64,000 nt of DNA, taken from Epiperipatus broadwayi. Its lineage: Eukaryota; Onychophora; Udeonychophora; Euonychophora; Peripatidae. A model generated the notes under the pieces. That model was not told the origin of the DNA. It ran no database searches and was given only the letters and a program-made list of their open reading frames with translations. Both the position numbers and the translations under genes were made by a program. Below are positions 39,757-53,740 of the stretch, in pieces. Position 1 is the first letter of the stretch, and every line of letters starts with the position of its first letter. The DNA is taken from contig JAQFVV010000508.1 in NCBI GenBank assembly GCA_028023455.1, positions 92,001 through 156,000 of the forward strand. The letters are read 5' to 3'.

Positions 39757-41034
39757 TATTATTTTATACCTATATTTATTATTAGGGTTAATTTGTTTTG
39801 GAAGGTGGATGGATGCATTCTGGCATTGCTACCTATCTAAAGTGTATATAGGACAAAAGTTGCTGCTCATATCTTTAGTGTTGATTTGCCTTGATATGCA
39901 CTGATGATTTCTTTGATAGTGCTATTCATTTTCCAATATGTATTATCATTATGTTTTTACTTCCTCTCATTCTGAGCATTAGTAGATCAGATGCTGTAAT
40001 GATTTTCTTGCATATTGACACAGCACACATAGTGGTGTCTATGGATGCTGAGCATTGTGTGGCACCAAGTATCTGAATTCTGGTGAAAGTTTGTTGTATT
40101 TTTGTAGTAGGGAGTTAAGATATAGTATAAATAGTAATGAGCTGAATGAGGTCCGTAGATATAGATTGCATGGAAACAAAAGATGGTGAATTCTTTCTGT
40201 TAAGTGTTACATGGATTTTTTTTATTTTAGGAGCAGATTTTTTCTTAAGTATAATTGAGTTTTGGTGTTGTAGTGTTTGTAAGCATATCAATAAGTGTTG
40301 GGAGTCTACATAGTCCAATGCTCTTTCAATATCGAGTTGGACTGTTATTCATCCATTTTTTTCTCTTACTGAATTTAGAATTGCTCTAAAAATAGTGCTG
40401 CCTGGATTGCCAACGAGTTTCTTTTGGCAAACTGTGTTTTTGTGATTAATGGCATTAAGTGAAGTTCTACTTTTTTTAACAATTTTTTCTACACTTTTTA
40501 TTGGCAGGGTCCCATGGATATTGGACAGAACTCTCTTAGAGGGAGAATGTTATTTTGCTTTTTTGTTGAATGGCACTATTGCAATTGATAAAACTCTTTC
40601 TATAGTTTGAATCTTATGTGACAAATGATTTGCCAAATTGCAGAGATATTGTGCTGTGAATGGACTGAGGTGTTTTAGTGCAAATAGGGGGATGTCAGGT
40701 ATTCTCGGTGGCAGGTGTTTGCAATATTTGCCAGTTTTGTTAGGAAACTACTTGTGTTAAATGGGGTTTTTGTTTCTGCTGGACCAAATAGATTAAGTGG
40801 TTTTTTGAGTTATTGCTTGATTTGCAACTTTTGGTTGAAATATTCATATATAGGTAATATATTATGGCCTCCATATGTTCCCTGAATTGTCTGTATTACC
40901 ATTGGGTCTTAGATGTTACTTGGGTGTCCTATTACCCATTTTATGTATTGTCTGGTCCAGGTGTACATGAGACATTCTGCTCTTTTTAACTCATAGGAAG
41001 TCTTTTAAGGTGTTTCATGCATTGTTGTAAGCAT

Positions 41035-41104
41035 GCATGAGCTGATATATATATATAGTTGGGTGTGATGCATGAGCTGATATATATATATAGTTGGGTG
41101 TGAT
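41035..41104 (+). repeat. Tandem duplication of a 35 bp unit
   Basis: 'gcatgagctgatatat' to 'gggtgtgat' occurs twice in a row with identical sequence (starts at 41,035 and 41,070). Confidence 0.9.
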
Positions 41105-42800
41105 ATGATGGGTTAATAATGAATATTCAGCTACGAAGCTCAATTGAAAGTGCTAGTATTTTGGGTAGTGGTGGTTGTTTCATTGTTATGTGATTAGTAT
41201 TAAAGGAGAGTGTGTTTGTGTATGCAAGGTATTGTTGTATAAAATTAAGATGCATTTTTGGTATTTTATTAAGCATAATATTAGTTTTTGAAAATAAGAA
41301 TTCTGGTGTGGATGCTTGTAATAATACTCTTATTATTCATGTTAGTGGAAGTATTGATGTCTTAGTTTATTCAAAGTATATTATTATTTGTTCTGAATGA
41401 TTTGAGAAAGTTTAGGGTGTGATTTTTAGTGCAATTGGATGGTGCAGCATTTGGGAGTAGAAACAAATATCAATGACTGAAAAGTGATGGCCATTTTGTA
41501 AAGTTATTGTGTTGTTTGGTAGAAAGGCATCAGCATTCATCAGCAGTATTGAACATCTGTGTATCCATTGCTCTGTAATTTTTTTGTATATTATGTTGTG
41601 GTCTCATATTATTATGGTTGGATTTGATATTGTGGCTAGTAATTAATTGATGTTTGCAATTATGGTATTAATCTTACTGTCATGTGGGGTCATGTATATG
41701 AGTATTATATTGATTGTTATAATTTTGTGTTGGAAGGTTGTTATTAATAGGTTTTAATGTATGAATATTATTTTAAATGTTGTGAAGTGGTAGTTCATGG
41801 AAATGATTTAGTCTGGTGCTGGGTGAAAGGGTTGAGAAATCTCAGTAGCATGCACAGGAACCTTCTTTGTTTAGGTGTGTTTTTCTGAATATGTTTGAAG
41901 GTTTGCATACATTTAGGTTTTTAGTAGACTGAGTATGTGCAGCTGCATACTTTTTATCTTTTATTTCACTTTGTTGTTTTTTGGCATTAAGTTTAAACCT
42001 TTTACATCAATTGCTGCTATTTTAACATTCATAGGGGTTATATGACATGGACATTGTCATGTTTGTGATCCATTCTATTGCTGTTGTTTGTTCTTGCACA
42101 TCTTCATTGTTTAGTTCCATCTCTTCATCAGTTATATCAGTTGAGTAGTATATTATTTCAATAGTCTCTCCTGGATCAAGCTCTTCTGTCTTCATTTTCT
42201 TTGCTTTCTTGCTTTTATTTGGTGGCCTTCCTGGTCAAATTTTGCCTCTGGCATTGTTTACATTATTTGAGGTAGACATGGTTCAATTGCTTCCATTATA
42301 TAGGATGATGTGTTGTTTTTTTTATTCTTGGTGTGCATTCTGGATGTACTTAATTATTTTTGTTGGCAATGTTGCTATTGTTTGTTTTTTGTTGTTGCTT
42401 GCAGTTGTTTGTTGGCACTCTCATTGATTTATTCACTTTTTTGATAGATGATTTGTTGGTACACTTTACATCTTCATTGAGTGCTTGATTGTTGCTTATT
42501 TTTTAATTGTTAGGAATTAAAATTCCATGTTTCTATTTGTGTCTTTATTCATAATATTTTCTAGTCGCTGTTGTTGTGTCATTTTTTGTTTGTGTTTGTC
42601 TCAACATTGCTTTTATTGCTTGGTCCTGTTTTGCATTATATTATGTTGGTTTGTATAAGTTTGGCTTTGTGTGATCTGAATTGTATTACAGTTTATCACC
42701 AGATGTCCACAGTTTCTATATGAATAGCATTGTTGCCTTAGTACTAGTATGTAGAGTGAGGGTATTACAACTTGGTCGATAATTTGTGTTCCATATAATT

Positions 42801-44250
42801 GGGAAAAAAGATTTATTAAAAAACATGAGAAGAAATAATAATATGATTAAATATGGACATCAAATCAATGAAAATTTGGAAATATTAGAATAAACTATGG
42901 AAGGTAAAAAAAGTTTGAAAAACAATTAAGTGTAAAAGCATTAATTAGAGGGAATTAGTTATGAGTAGTTAAGAGTAAAATAACAAATAGAAAGTTTGAA
43001 AAAAATGGTCTGATTTGATAATTTAAGACATATTTTAACAAATAATTGGAAATGACAATGATGATCATCATTCTTTACACAAATATATAATTTTTTACAA
43101 GGTAGTTTTTTTTAAAGTAATAGAGCATATTTTATATTAACGAATCTGAGATGCACTTGTATATTCAATGGTTTACATAAGCATAATTTAATCTTCTTCA
43201 CACTTTAACTCTTCAGACAGTTTGAAGATTTGCTGTCTTAATTTGTACTGAGATTGTAAATATGTGTGGGAGACCGTGATCTGGACCATATGATGTATGC
43301 TAATTCAGCACAAAATATGTATATTGGAGATGATGTAACTTTAATCACATGTATGTTACTATATATATATATTGTAGCCCTTGGATTTGTCCAAGGCTCC
43401 ATTTTTTTAAGTTAGCTAGGAAAGAGAAGGTTCTATCCAAATTTTCCTCATAATATATGTATTTTTTTTTCTGTGTAATAAGAAAATTTAAGCCAAGACC
43501 GAGTTTGAACCCATATTTATAAGGGATTGCATATGTTTGATTAGTGAGCAATCTAAAAATTTATTGTTAATGTGTTTATAACCAGAGGATTATTTTATTT
43601 TAATTTATGGTTTAAATTGATATTAAAAAAAATATTAGAAAAGCAGGATTTGTGTATTTGTTGATAGGTTAACTGAGAAGAGGAGGATGTGTGATATTGA
43701 AAACTACAATTAGGATAGTGATGATGAATAGTCATTATTTTAAGCTAGGTTAGAAATAAATAATTTATGGAAGTAAATAAATAATAATATAGGTAGAATA
43801 GTTGTAATAAATAAAGATTAAGACATTAAAAATCTAAATTTAAAGAAAAGTATATACCTGCGATGTGTGTGTATATAATTTAATTGTAGATCTTGATGGT
43901 ACAATGTAAAATTAATAATCATTTCTTACATGATGTAAAGCAATTTTAAATAAGAAATTAAAATCTTTTAAATAATTTTAATATTAGCAGCCAAATTTAA
44001 TGTCAAGTCTGAGTTTGAAACAGCTGCAATATATTGTGTTTCACTATTAAAGGGAAAAGTAAGATTATTTTAGTGTGTATTATCTTACTCAGTTAATTAT
44101 CATTCCTTAAAATACACAGATCCTACTAAGGAATTTAAAGGGACCATTAATTTAGGCCATTAACGGTGAATGGTCAAATCTGGTCTGTCAAAGTGTCAAC
44201 AATTAATTGGCAATTAAATGTTAGATTCTAAAATTAATCTGTCTATTTGA
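42801..44250. other. AT-rich region, nothing recognised
   Basis: The only frame over 60 codons (minus, 43,551-43,345) has no recognisable domain. Confidence 0.5.
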
Positions 44251-44657
44251 CTTGAAATTTATGCCTGGTTTTTCTGAAGGGGCAACAGGTTAGATTTAAT
44301 TGAGAGAGGGGGAAATGTCAATTAATTATAGAGATAAAGGACTTCTCTATAAAAGCTGTGTTAAAAGAAAAGAAAAAGAAGGGGACTTGCTTGTATTTTT
44401 AAAACTTATCTGTTGCAGTTTTCCTTGATTGACTAAAAGAAAACTGTGTTATAAAATTGAAAATCATATTTATTATACTTTGTCTCTTCAGAATAATTTG
44501 ACTAAACATAACAATGTATAGTGAGTAAATTTTAAGGGGGCACACACTTGGAACCTTCCAGAAGTTGGCTATTCAACAGATGTAATAAAAATTTAAACCA
44601 CAGAAGTTAAAATTTGAGTTTGATATCGTTTTATATAAGTCAATTTAAATCTACAGA

Positions 44658-45146
<489 letters not shown>

Positions 45147-48100
45147 ACGAATTTCTTTCTTTGTAGTGTATATCACGTATAGCATTTTTTTTTAAAAAAA
45201 AATTAATTCATCTAATCACTATTGCATTATTTTGGGGGTAGAAATTGTTTTCATATGATTTTATATATGTTTATTTAAATGCTTTCGCTATTGTAATTAT
45301 TTGGGGTAGAACTGATATGCCTTATTTAAAATGCTTTACAAACAATTTTTTTTTCCTCAATTTAAAAAAAAATAATAATGATTAAGAGATATAGTTGTTA
45401 GTATCAGGAGTTATTATCGAATGATTAGATTTATAAATGAATTGCTTGTTTATTGAGTATCATCATCACTTTTTTTTTTTTATAAAAGTGCCTGGAAATA
45501 GTTTTGAGAATTTTGTGCGCATTTCTTATTGCTTATTATTATTGTTATCATAGATTTAAGGCCAGAAACAAGCTGATTTATGCTTGGAAAATTTATGGGC
45601 TCATGTTCCAGTACACTAATTTGTAAGAATATTAAAGATGTGAAAGTTTTACTTGTATAATTTGATGTTTCGACCTGTATGTGTGTGGATAGACAAAGAT
45701 CTCCACAAATTCAGTGAAGTTTAACTCACTGAGATATATGCTATATTCAGAAAGTATTTGAACCCAGTGGAATAGTTTTCCCACTTAAGTATGCTCTACA
45801 CCGTAAGAAGGTTTCTTATTTTGATGGCCAGAGGTATTTGGCATACCTATGTTTTTTATATGACTAGCGATAAAAAAAAAAAAATCCTAGCATATCTTAA
45901 CCTTAGTAAAAAGGTTTTCTCTTATTCGGGTCACTGCCTGCCTCATATTAATATTTGATATTCCTTACGTGTGTATAAGAGGATAGCCATGATGAGCATT
46001 ATTATAAGTATTGGATACCAGGTCGCAAACTCAATTTAATGTCTGAATGAATGCAGATAATGTATGTGCAATTGGTGTATTTGAATATTGTTTTTGTAGA
46101 TTTGATTTAGCATACGAGCCAAAAATAATTAAGTTAATAACTGTTAATGGTTAAATAAAACTTACGAATGATTAGGCATGAGCAATGCGTATATAAATGT
46201 ATTTAATAAATATTTACATGGCCAGCTGAAAACTTCGCTGGAAAGGTAGTATTGTTAAAATATTATTATGTTATAAGAACATGAACATAGAGAGTGCACT
46301 ATGATGATGTTTGATCTTAATGCCAATTTATTTGCAATAAGTTAGTCTCACTATTATTAAGATATCTCTGTTGTAAAGATTAGGGCCAAAGAATATTTAG
46401 TCAGTATGATCGGATAAGATCAAGAAATTTGCAAGGGCATATTACCTTTAGATTTATTAAACAAAATTATCAAATTTAATTGGGAAAGGGAAAAATCGAT
46501 TACGTATTTTCTAAGACATATCTGTAGTCAAAGAGAAAGCATTGAAAACGGGAAGAAATTGGTATTTACTATATTTAAGGTAAAAAGAAAGTGTAGATAT
46601 AATGTAATGAATATGTGTTTGTTTTTTTTTTGTATTGATTGAATTATAGTTTGTCAAATAAAATTTGTTATTTGTTTTAAATAAAAATTTGCGTGTGTCT
46701 CCATGTTTTTGTGGGTTATTATTATCTAGATGTTTCCAATCCAATCATACGTCAATATAATATTATTAATATTTGAATTATCATGTACGTAATTAATATT
46801 TAGTAAAACTATTTAAAAGGTTAATTTTAAATGCGTAAAATTACCAAATAATTTAATATTATTGAAATATAAATCGTGAATAGAGATAGTATTGAGTGAT
46901 AGCGAGTGCAGGGGGTGGGCATAAAATCCTTTCTCCATCCGTTGTACTCAAACCTCTCTAGACGCATTTTATTTTATATAATTTTGTTATAATTGCGACT
47001 ATGTTTTATGATGTGTTTATAAAGATTTAATAAGCTTAAATATTCCAGCTTTAATGTAAATTGATATTAGATTGCATTAAAGACAACTGAGATCACCTTG
47101 GAGGCGATCAAGAGAGGAATGTTTATCACCAATAACCTATCGCAGCTTATTCGATTTCCACACCTAATTGTTCGAAAAACCCTGAGAAGAGATTAGAATG
47201 AGAGGAGATGAGCTAGCAAAGATGTAAAATTTAATGATAAAATAAATAATAGTGTAATAGACATATGGACGTGAAATTGATGAAGAGATGGATCAGGAAG
47301 GTGGAGATGAATATAGAACTTTATAATTAGAATAAAATTTAATTGTAGCTTTAATCATAGTGAATGGGATTATGCTGAGAATAGCCTGGAATTCTTAAAG
47401 ATATTAATATTGTCAATTTTAATGCGTTCCCAGTGTTCTCTAAATTAATTATGTATTAACCCATTCATGAAATATTATTACTAAGAGTATTGTATTGAGA
47501 TTTCACCTCTATATTTTATCGGAGCTGCAATTTGGCGCCCTGGCAAATAAGCTTATAAATGTCCTGTATCATCATCATCATCATCATCATCTCAGTAGGT
47601 CTCAGAAATAATGTTAGCTGGGAATGATGAAGTATCCATCGATCCATTCTTAAAATGTTGTATATGGCATGCAATTTATCTACAACTGTGTAAATGCCAT
47701 ATAGTTTGAATATAATATAATTAATCCATAACGTGGATGTGCGATCATTTGAATAAAATTCTCATTGGTTATAATAAAGTTGTAATTGGCATAAACTATC
47801 CAATGATATATATGATTTTTGTAAGCTCTCCCAATCGTTTTCATGGTATTTACAATCCAATGTGGATGACCGATTGAGAGATTGCAAAATGCGTTTCATG
47901 TTACTTTAATAAGTTTATATAAAGTTAACAAAATAAAGAATAACTTTTTATTTGTTTGAATTGAGTTTATACGGTTGCAATTGGCCTGTAACGCGGTCGC
48001 ACGAAGGAGGATATATTTAATTTATACGTATGAAATATATTAGTCTATGCATTATATTTGAGAAATGATTAGATTAAATCTATACTTAGAAATTGTTTAA

Positions 48101-48240
48101 TTTATATTTAGTATACCAGAATATATATAATTGATGCATTGCATATTTAATTGATACAACTGTCGTTAATTTATATATTTAAGAAATCTTCATTTCTCGA
48201 AAATTTTTCGTTAGTTAGAATATATATCAATTGTATAAAA
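45147..48240. other. AT-rich region, one short (ATC)n tract, no gene recognised
   Basis: An (ATC)n tract of about 22 bp lies at 47,571-47,592. The phrase 'tggcgccctggcaaat' at 47,533 resembles an LTR-element primer site, but no LTR was found. A 77-codon minus frame at 46,744-46,511 has no recognisable domain. Confidence 0.45.
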
Positions 48241-48320
48241 TAAAGTAGATAGTTGTAGGTGGTTTGAAAGTCTGAGTTCAAGTCCTTTCTAATTACATTA
48301 AATTTAGTATAGACAATATA
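48241..48320 (+). repeat. SINE-like fragment, copy 2
   Basis: 'gtagatagttgtaggtggtt' then 'tttgaaagtctgagttcaag' and 'tcctttctaat'. 'gagttcaagtcc' fits the RNA polymerase III B-box pattern well. Closely related to copy 3 about 500 bp downstream. Confidence 0.45.
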
Positions 48321-48608
48321 CATGTAGTTAAATATTATGTATTTAGTCTTATACTGTCCATCCCTATTTTGTAGAATTAAATGGACAAATTAAAGTTCTA
48401 TATGTGAGGGGTCAGAGTAACCTAAATTGAGTGTGGTATGACAATAATATTGGCAATAAGAGACTTTGAGTTTTCATCATTGGATTTTCAGTGATATGGA
48501 TTGTTGAAGAGAATCTGGTGGTTGGAGTAGATTGAAGCTTAACTATTAAGGTTTGAAAATTTGCTATTGTAATATAAATTGGGCACTGATTGTATATATA
48601 TATGAAAA

Positions 48609-48612
<4 letters not shown>

Positions 48613-48656
<44 letters not shown>
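48613..48656. repeat. (TA)n microsatellite
   Basis: TA tract of about 44 bp. Confidence 0.95.
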
Positions 48657-48660
<4 letters not shown>

Positions 48661-48751
48661 TGATGGGAATGTGTACCAAGTGATGGGTGCTGTGTAAGCA
48701 CAAAATGCATATATTAATGAGCATTTATCAATTTCACGGGTATGTAGTCTT

Positions 48752-48847
48752 GTATATCAGGTGTGTAAAATAGAGTGGATAGTTGTAGTGAGTTTGAAAG
48801 ACTGAGATATAAACTCTCTTCTAATATATATATATTAGAAGAGAGTT
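48752..48847 (+). repeat. SINE-like fragment, copy 3, ending in a TA hairpin
   Basis: 'gtaaaatagagtggatagtt' resembles copy 2 'ataaaataaagtagatagtt', followed by 'gagtttgaaagactgag'. At 48,812-48,847 'aactctcttctaata' is followed by its exact reverse complement across a short TA centre. Confidence 0.5.
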
Positions 48848-48860
48848 ATATATATTGAAG

Positions 48861-48864
<4 letters not shown>

Positions 48865-48948
<84 letters not shown>
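48865..48948. repeat. (TA)n(TG)n microsatellite
   Basis: About 46 bp TA passing into about 36 bp TG. Confidence 0.95.
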
Positions 48949-48954
<6 letters not shown>

Positions 48955-49973
48955 CACCATTCACTGTGTTTAACTAAACACACTGAGTCCAACCACAATG
49001 AATGTAGACTAAATTTAAAGTAAGTAAAAGGTTTAAAAACATTCCTAAAATTTTAGAAAATAAAATGAAAAGATTTTATTTTAGATAGCAAAATAAAATT
49101 TCTAGAACTCATCAGAAAAAAGATTAGTTTGATAAGAATAATTAATTAAAAAACAAAGCAATTAAAAAATAAGATAGCAGAACAATGGGGATTGGAATGT
49201 AAAATGGTGAACAAGCTAAGTATAAATTGAGAACTTGAATATTGTTTTCTCTCCTTTACCTGGATCAGCTCTACAGCTTGGACTGAAATCAGCCACAAAT
49301 ATATTTTTATTGGGAAAGAAAGAAAATTAACTTTTTTAGAAAGACCTCACTGCAACCAAGAAAATACCTTAGCCTTTTTTTGAGCAAATTCAAAAGCCAC
49401 CAGCATTTTATAGACAATAAGAAAATAACTTAAATGAGTGCTGTAAGAAAAATGGTTGAGTAGACTTTTTCCTCTATCTCCCAATTGTTTTTCTGTCTGC
49501 TGGAGGTTGGAAAACCCAAAAAAATGTAGTGTGCCTGAATAATTTTGCCTGACAATTCCCTGATGCTATAAATGGATAACTGAAAACAGATATCACCATA
49601 AGCTATCAATACTGACTTCTGACCAGAATTTCTACATGGCCATTTAATAAAGATGTACTCAATTTTTAAATGATTAACAGTAACTTTAATTTTTCACTTG
49701 TATTTATGTTAGCTTAAACTAGAAACTTAAGACATTTATGTTATAATTATAATGTGTTAATATATATATATAGCCTGAAAATTTTTAACCTTTTCATTGT
49801 AATTTTTTTTTATATATTTTTTGACCAGTATTATGGCAATTCTTAATCCTATTAATATATACGTAAATTCTTTTTTTGGTGAATGGATTGCCATTATCCA
49901 TTACTGGAATTGTATACTACTATTTTTCTTTAAAAAAGAGAGAAACACAATTTCTTTCTTATTGTTTGCCATA

Positions 49974-49976
<3 letters not shown>
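48949..49976. other. No recognised gene
   Basis: No repeat copy or coding motif was identified; a small palindrome 'gtgtttaactaaacac' lies near 48,966. Confidence 0.45.

Positions 49977-50044
<68 letters not shown>
49977..50044. repeat. (TA)n(TG)n microsatellite
   Basis: About 47 bp TA followed by about 20 bp TG. The TA-then-TG order matches the array at 48,865. Confidence 0.95.
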
Positions 50045-50400
50045 ACTGGAAAAACTGGAAGTGAGAAATAATCTAATTTCATTTATTTCTAATATACCCA
50101 CTACGAAATATGGGAATATTTCAGATTGATTAAAACCATTTGAATAAAATTTCTCCTTCCAATTCTTTCACTATTTTTTTTAAATATATATATATATAAG
50201 AAAGAGAAAGAAGGCAGAACAAGCGATGGTCTTTTTTTACAAAAAAAGTAATTCACTGTTTCTTTTTTTATTAATTTATACTTGGAAATATAAAAAAGAA
50301 ATTGACACTCAAGTATTTATATTAAAATGTTCAATTTTATGCATTTTTTAAGAAAGATCCAAACCTGATTGTATTTTTTATACTCTCTTAAAGTCAATCT

Positions 50401-50444
50401 GGGTAATACTAATATATATATATATATATATATATTAGTATTAC

Positions 50445-50483
<39 letters not shown>
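50401..50483. repeat. TA hairpin followed by (TA)n
   Basis: 'gggtaatactaa' (50,401-50,412) and its reverse complement 'ttagtattaccc' (50,435-50,446) flank a TA tract; a second TA tract follows to about 50,483. Confidence 0.9.
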
Positions 50484-50486
<3 letters not shown>

Positions 50487-51870
50487 GTTTGTCGAAAACA
50501 GATATAGCTTAAGAATTTATAATTTTATTAAATATAAGAGAGGCTAAGGTACATTTATATATATATATATATATAAGATTAAATCTTTATTACCTCTAAG
50601 GGTGAACTAGTTAAATAGTGATTAATTAATATACCTATCTTTTTATATATTTTAATGTTAGAAAAGATGCAAAGTAATTATTTCTAATAGTAGATATTCT
50701 CTCAGTCTCAGAAAGATTTTGAAGTCATATTATTCCATATATGTATATTTTTCCTAAGTTTTTTAAAGTTTAATGGTCAGTTGACTTAATTTTCTCTTAT
50801 CTTGTGCTACTCGGTGATTTGTGTAGCCGTCTCAGCACATATCCATAGCTCCTGTCATCTTTTATTCATAGTCTAACACCACTCTCAGATTGCACTAATG
50901 ATAAAGTGGATCTCAACCCTTTTTCGAATATTACTACTGGACACAAGCACATCTACCCCGTCCTGAACTCAGATCATGCTGAGATGAACACGTTCCATTT
51001 CCCTACCCTTTGTGTTAGAGCCAGGGGTGCCATCCAGACCTCAATTTAGTCATATGTATAAAAAAATTGTGCCTTTGAGACTTGCTTCTAATCTCATACA
51101 ATTAAATCACCAAGGTCGATAGTAATGTTTAATTTCAATCTAGATAAAACCTTAACTTTGTAATTTTCTCAAAATGTTACTAAGTCTGAGAAGTGTCCAA
51201 TAAAGGTTTCTTTACTTTGTTGTTTAAATGCAGGTTATATTTGAACATGGCCTTAATCTATTTGACTAGATTTTTTTAAATCAGTTGTCATTTCTTTGTA
51301 ATTTTATCCTAGAGTTATGTTTTTCTGTATCCTTCCTTTAAAGTAAAGCACCCAGTTATTGACTAAGTCCAATATTGTTCTGTAATTATCATACTATTGT
51401 TTCATTGTATTAAGTGGATCTTTCTCATGCATATCAATACATATTCATGACTTTAAATGCAAGAAAACAACTTACCATATTTGTTTTGTTAATTATTTCT
51501 TCAAATTGTCATTTCTTTTAATTGAACAATAAACTTTCATTCATTTCTGCTCTCTCTGGATTTTTTTTGTTTGTTCACACACACATATATATATATTCTA
51601 ACCTCCCCCCGCACATTCTCACCCCAAAATATAGTGTTTATTACGAATATTACGGGTTCTAGCTCAGTTAACAAATAAATAAATGAAATATTCAGCATTA
51701 ATTAAAATGCTTACTGGCTCTAATTTTTAAAATATAAATTCGATTCAATTTTAAAATGAATTAACAAATATTTACTATTTTCATGAGACATGGAGTGACA
51801 ATACGGGGAACGAGATAGTCTACATTGAGACATTATCCACACGATACTACCTCAATGGCATAAGAACACT
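50484..51870. other. No recognised gene; locally GC-richer block at ~50,800-51,060
   Basis: The block 50,800-51,060 has clearly higher GC than its surroundings. In one plus frame a stretch between stops reads PVLNSDHAEMNTFHFPTLCV, which I do not recognise. It may be a decayed element or exon. Confidence 0.35.
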
Positions 51871-53476
51871 ATTCCCCCTTTTTACTATACCAAATAACTA
51901 ACTCATAGTATTCTTACGACTTTCTAAGCTCTATTCACTACGATTAAAATAATAATCATATCTTAATCTTCTTTATAACAAGAATCTAGCTTAATTAAAT
52001 AAAATGAAGTAAAATAAATAAAATAAAAATCTCAGGTTCATAAATTGTATTCTAACTGATTTAATATTACGGTAGTAAAATATGAAAAGGGAATTTTATG
52101 TCATAATCTACTACACAGCAACTAACAATAATAAAATAATAATAACAATAATAATAGAATATAATCTTATTTCTTCCTAAATGAAATAAATAAATACGTA
52201 CGTGGTAGTATTTTAATAATCTGACAACAGAATACGTGTGGCAACTTTAGCATATAATTTAATGTAATATTGTGGCAACCGACTTATGACCAATAAATAA
52301 TATAAAATTATGATCTTTTATTTTTTAACATACAAATAAATTCACAAAATTCTTATAACACTTTTATGTTTACCTTTTGTGCAAAATTTATATGTCTGTT
52401 TCAATTATAAATGTATCGTGATTTCATGCATCCATGTGGAGAAATAACAACACTAAACTTTAAAACAAATTTAAAACAAAGTTTATTAACAACATAAATA
52501 AATTAACAATATTTTTACACTATATACATTGGATATCCCTTACTCTCCTATCTCAACTTAGTTTACTAGTTTATAAAATGAAATCAAAATACTATTTATT
52601 TTTCCCAGTTAAATCTTATCTTTTAAACACTTAAGAAAATACAGTATTATTACTTGATTTATTATTATGGTTAGCTTATTACAAAATGTATTTCTTATAT
52701 GATTATCACAAATACTTTGCATCCCTAATATTATTAAAATTATATTTCTTTACAAAATTTATATTCGTAGTAAAATTCTACAAAACAATAAAATTTTAGT
52801 TTTATATTGGTTGTATGGACTCTTACAAAGTCAAAACATTGTTCTACATTCGGTATTAGGTTTTTATTGTTCATTATCCGATGTTTATTAATCCTAATAT
52901 TCTCATTCAAGCCTTACTTCGGATGACATAATTACAACTATTCACATACCATGCACAAGTATATGTTTATTATACCTTATTGAACTATTCTCTTAATAAA
53001 TATGCAATACTTATTTTCTAAAAATATTACAAAAAAAAAAAAAATTCATTCAAATTTTATTATCACTTTTAAAATACTTAGTTTAGATTTCTTTTCAAAA
53101 TCTTATATTCATTTCTGAATTAATTTTACAATGTATTATATGATTCTTTCTCTCTTTATGATATTTTGGACTTTCAATTTTAAAGTTACACAATTCTATA
53201 CATTCAAGCAAATAAACTATTCTTACACAAACGATAACCTATCTTCAGTTCTATTTTATTCATTATTTCTTTGAAAATATCTTTCTGACAGATGCAGATT
53301 CACGAAATAAGGATAGCGAAGATAAATGCATAGGATCAAAATATAACTAGAATATTACTCATCATAAACCTTGACAATCATGGCACAGTGAATTAAAAGA
53401 CACTATAGAGGAGTGACCTTTACCTGTCTACCAACCTCTATTATAGGAACGATGCTAAAGCTATTTCTTCAGCTTT
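51871..53476. other. AT-rich region; PPT-like purine run at its left edge
   Basis: On the minus strand 51,885-51,871 reads 'gtaaaaagggggaat', followed by 'agtgttcttatgcc', which resembles a polypurine tract followed by an LTR start (TGTT). No gag or pol sequence is visible upstream of it on that strand, so no element is called. Confidence 0.3.
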
Positions 53477-53740
53477 ATTATAACATCAAAAAGTTTAAAG
53501 ACATGCAAAAAACACTGTCCAAACTATATGTGTTCAGTCATAGGGCTTAGTTAACTATCCTGAAATCACACAAAACTAACTATGATCCAAATCCTTTATT
53601 TTTCCTATTCCTTAAAAAAAAACATCATCTTGGTTTCCTCTCCACTAGTACTTCCAAGTCACTATCCGATCTTATTTCTCAAGATTTTTCTATACTGTAC
53701 ATCAACAAATACATATCTGCATTTCTAACAATAATAAAAT
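53477..53740 (+). repeat. Flank repeat F, left copy (264 bp)
   Basis: 'attataacatcaaaaag' to 'aataataaaat' immediately left of the LTR element; the same sequence recurs immediately right of it at 59,544-59,806 with about five differences. Confidence 0.95.

Noticed and set aside
47531-47550. 'tggcgccctggcaaat' as a primer site of a second LTR element
   Set aside because: Only the first eight bases match a tRNA-Lys 3' end, and no LTR or gag was found beside it.
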